A model generated the notes under the pieces. The model was not told the DNA's origin. It did not search any database and worked only from the letters and a program-made list of their open reading frames with translations. A program made the position numbers and the translations under genes. This document shows positions 62,076 through 64,000 of a DNA stretch of 64,000 nucleotides, one piece after another (within the stretch, counting starts at the first letter, position 1; each line of letters begins with the position of its first letter). Origin of the DNA: Bradyrhizobium sp. 195 (lineage in GTDB: Bacteria > Pseudomonadota > Alphaproteobacteria > Rhizobiales > Xanthobacteraceae); assembly GCF_023101665.1 (NCBI RefSeq), contig NZ_CP082161.1, forward strand, positions 2,170,001-2,234,000, read 5' to 3'.

Positions 62076-63269
62076 TTACTTGGCAGACGCCTGCGGCTGC
62101 TCGATCTTGGTTGCTTGCGGATCGATCTTCTGGCCCGGGATCACCCGCAGCAGCCCAGCGATCACCACGCGGTCCTCCGGCTTCAAGCCGCTCTCGATGA
62201 CGCGCAGCCCGTTGTCGACAGGGCCGATCTGCACCTTGCGCTGCTCGACGACATTGTCGTTATTGACGACAAGGAGATAGCGGCCGCCCTGGTCGCTGCC
62301 GAGCGCGGTGTCGGGGACGAGCAGGGCGCTCTTCTCCTGGTCGAAGGGCACGCGGACGCGGACGAAATAACCTGGCAGCAGCGCCCGCTTGTCGTTGGGC
62401 ACGACGCCGCGCACCGCGAGCGTGCCCGTCGATGTATTGAGGGTCGGCGAGACGTAGTCGAGGTGGCCTTCATGCGGATATCCAGTCTCGGTCTGGAGGC
62501 CCACCTGGACCGGCAACTGTTTGAGGTCGGAGACGGTCAGCCCGCGGCGGGCCGCTTCGGCGCGAATGCGAAGGACGTCCTGCTCGTTGACCGTGAAGTT
62601 TACCCAGATCGGGTCCATCGCGACGATGGTCGCAAGCTGGGTCGGGGAGGACACGCCGACGAGTTCGCCGACCGAGACCATGTGGGCGCTGACGATGCCG
62701 TCGAACGGCGCGGTCACGTTGGTGTAGCCGTAGTTCACCTGGGCGAGCTTGGTGTTGACCTGGGCCTGCGAGAGACTGGCCTGCGCGTTGTCGCGGGTCG
62801 ATGTCGAGGTGTCGAGCGTCGACTGCGAGACCGCCTGGCGCTGCACCAGCTCGACCTGCCGCTTGAAGTCCGCTTCCGCCTGCTTGACCGTGGCCTGCGC
62901 GCCGGACTCGGCCGCCTGCGCCTGCTCGAGCTTGAGCTTATAGGTCTCCGGTTCGATCGTGAAGAGCTGGGTGCCCTGCTTGACGAAGCTGCCGTCCTGA
63001 TAGTCGATCGATTGCAGAAAGCCCTGCACCCGCGCCACGAGGTCGACGCTCTTGATCGGCGCGGTGTTGCCGGTGGCCTCGATGTAGCGCGTCACCGGAC
63101 GCTGCACCGGCGTTGCCACCTCCACCTTGGGGGGCGGCGGTGCCACGAACGTGTTCTTGTCCTCGCAGCCCGTCAGCGCGATCACGACCGCCGTGGCGGC
63201 GAGTGTCCGCCCGGCCTGTCTCCACGCTTCATTGCGCCGTGCGGGCGATGCGGGATTGGATGAGGTCAT
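62076..63269 (-). CDS. RND efflux periplasmic adaptor (membrane fusion protein)
   Basis: A 397-residue lipoprotein-type adaptor: the signal region ends at VVIALTGCEDKN (lipobox-like LTGC). It is followed by a barrel-sandwich motif (VDLVARVQGFLQSIDYQDGSFVKQG), a coiled-coil hairpin (about 100-165) and the second lipoyl half (YGYTNVTAPFDGIVSAHMVSVGELV). ATG 63269 was chosen for the leader and a GGGGGG ribosome site; the 124-codon upstream extension has no family match. It is the first gene of the pump operon. Confidence 0.93.
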   Translation of the reverse strand: MTSSNPASPARRNEAWRQAGRTLAATAVVIALTGCEDKNTFVAPPPPKVEVATPVQRPVTRYIEATGNTAPIKSVDLVARVQGFLQSIDYQDGSFVKQGTQLFTIEPETYKLKLEQAQAAESGAQATVKQAEADFKRQVELVQRQAVSQSTLDTSTSTRDNAQASLSQAQVNTKLAQVNYGYTNVTAPFDGIVSAHMVSVGELVGVSSPTQLATIVAMDPIWVNFTVNEQDVLRIRAEAARRGLTVSDLKQLPVQVGLQTETGYPHEGHLDYVSPTLNTSTGTLAVRGVVPNDKRALLPGYFVRVRVPFDQEKSALLVPDTALGSDQGGRYLLVVNNDNVVEQRKVQIGPVDNGLRVIESGLKPEDRVVIAGLLRVIPGQKIDPQATKIEQPQASAK

Positions 63270-63384
63270 TCGGTAGCCCCCCGAGTATCGTCTGTGGGTG
63301 CGACAGGCTACCAACAAATGTCCGGCCGTGAAACACCATGGCCATGGCAGTCGCAGGCCTTGCGCTGCCCGGGGCGGTGTGGCC

Positions 63385-63407
63385 TTTGACAGATTTGTCA
63401 CGTCAAA
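63385..63407. promoter_or_regulatory. Palindromic site TGACA-N4-TGTCA within outer TTTGAC/GTCAAA
   Basis: TGACA (63387-63391) and TGTCA (63396-63400) are separated by four bases, and TTTGAC (63385-63390) is also mirrored by GTCAAA (63402-63407). It lies in the region between the divergent RND adaptor and binding-protein genes, about 115 bases from each start. It looks like an operator, but no regulator gene is next to it in the window. Confidence 0.4.
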
Positions 63408-63514
63408 CCGCTTTTCACCGAGCGCACGATCGACCAGAATTATGTCAAAGACCGTATGGCGGTGCGCGAGCCAGCCGCGAAGAAGCCAAGAAGAAAAGGT
63501 GAGGAGACCATGAC

Positions 63515-64000
63515 ATGCCAGCGCTATTTCGGTCGGCCTTCGCCGGCCTCGCTCTTGCCGCGGCGGTTGCCATGCCCGCGCTAGCCGATGGTCTGAAGGA
63601 CGAGATCGCGCCGACTGGCAAGCTGCGGGTCGCGATCGCAATCAGCCCCGCAGGCGGCGCATTCTGGTCGACCAAGACCGATGCCGGCTATGCCGGCGTC
63701 CCTGTCGATCTCGGCAAGGCGATGGCCGCCCAGCTCGGCGTCCCCGTCGAATATGTCGTGCACCAGAATTCAGGACAGATCACCGATGCCGCTGGCAAGG
63801 GGACCTGGGACGTCACCTGGCTGCCCAAAGATCCCGAGCGCGAGACCAAGATGATGTTCGGCCCGATCTACGAGGTCGCGGACGCCACCTACATCGTCAA
63901 GCCCGGCTCGGTCGTCACCAATTTTGCGACGCTCGACCAGCCCGGCATCAAGGTGGCCGCCGTCAACGCCACCACGACCATGCGCGGCGCGATCGCGCAT
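63515..64000 (+). CDS. Amino-acid-type ABC transporter substrate-binding protein (partial)
   Basis: The first 162 codons of a periplasmic binding protein that continues past the window. It has a signal peptide (MPALFRSAFAGLALAAAVAM, cut after PALA) followed by LKDEIAPTGKLRVAIAISPAGGAFW, the opening of SBP_bac_3 (family 3) proteins, and VDLGKAMAAQLGVPVEYV. The ATG at 63515 has AGGAGA upstream; another ATG five bases earlier is out of frame. The substrate is likely a polar amino acid or similar. Confidence 0.88.
   Translation, partial: MPALFRSAFAGLALAAAVAMPALADGLKDEIAPTGKLRVAIAISPAGGAFWSTKTDAGYAGVPVDLGKAMAAQLGVPVEYVVHQNSGQITDAAGKGTWDVTWLPKDPERETKMMFGPIYEVADATYIVKPGSVVTNFATLDQPGIKVAAVNATTTMRGAIAH

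Overview
The window is a GC-rich alphaproteobacterial chromosome segment, almost certainly from Bradyrhizobium (B. japonicum/diazoefficiens group). The best evidence is a 389-residue enolase-superfamily protein at 51141-52310 that reads like the characterised B. japonicum D-tartrate dehydratase, with every catalytic residue at the expected number. Supporting signs are the many dispersed hairpin repeats typical of this genus, EcfG-type (GGAAC-N16/17-CGTT) promoters, and the gene families present. No rRNA, tRNA, CRISPR array, prophage or insertion sequence was seen. Genes are tightly packed, with many 1-31 bp overlaps.

Layout. 1-1030: the 3' end of a LigD-type gene, a DUF3309 micro-protein and a polyhydroxyalkanoate-system protein. 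1031-15040 (minus strand): an alpha-glucan/trehalose operon in the order glgE-like, treS-maltokinase fusion, glgB, glgX, treZ, treY. Divergent from it lie malQ and a GH15 glucosidase/trehalase (15246-19050), preceded by a consensus EcfG promoter. 19262-26766 (minus): a pentose-phosphate operon with a transaldolase/phosphoglucose isomerase fusion, gnd, zwf, pgl, gluconokinase and a HAD phosphatase. 27093-32819: a membrane protein, then prkA-yeaH-spoVR behind a perfect EcfG promoter. 33027-34480: an ArsR/SRPBCC operon with a visible tandem operator. 34689-38143: a frameshifted DsrE-like gene, a secreted unknown, a nucleotide cyclase fused to an FGE-like domain, and a DUF4399 protein. 38148-42816: a GltD-like iron-sulfur flavoprotein with KorA and KorB. 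43053-48139: pqqABCDE with a proline iminopeptidase and an EthD-like protein. 48389-54939: DUF6894, amidase, glutathione peroxidase, DUF3297, D-tartrate dehydratase, malonyl-CoA decarboxylase and an AraC regulator. 54993-64000: an MFS transporter, an antiporter with universal-stress tail, an RND efflux pair and the start of an amino-acid binding protein.

How the genes work together. The first 27 kb is a carbon-storage and osmoprotection block. GlgB, GlgX, MalQ and GH15 build and trim alpha-glucan, TreYZ and TreS make trehalose, and the maltokinase domain makes maltose-1-phosphate for GlgE. The adjacent operon feeds glucose-6-phosphate into the oxidative pentose-phosphate/Entner-Doudoroff routes. 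EcfG-type promoters in front of malQ and prkA, and possibly DUF3309, suggest that part of the region belongs to the general stress regulon.

The most unusual observation is that the GlgE-like protein has lost the acid/base glutamate (Lys408) and the near-invariant arginine before the nucleophile (Ala377), while every other GH13/GH77 enzyme of the cluster keeps its catalytic triad. Other points worth checking are the iminopeptidase gene overlapping pqqE, the cyclase/FGE-like fusion, the KorAB plus GltD-like operon, and the ArsR operator embedded in its own promoter.
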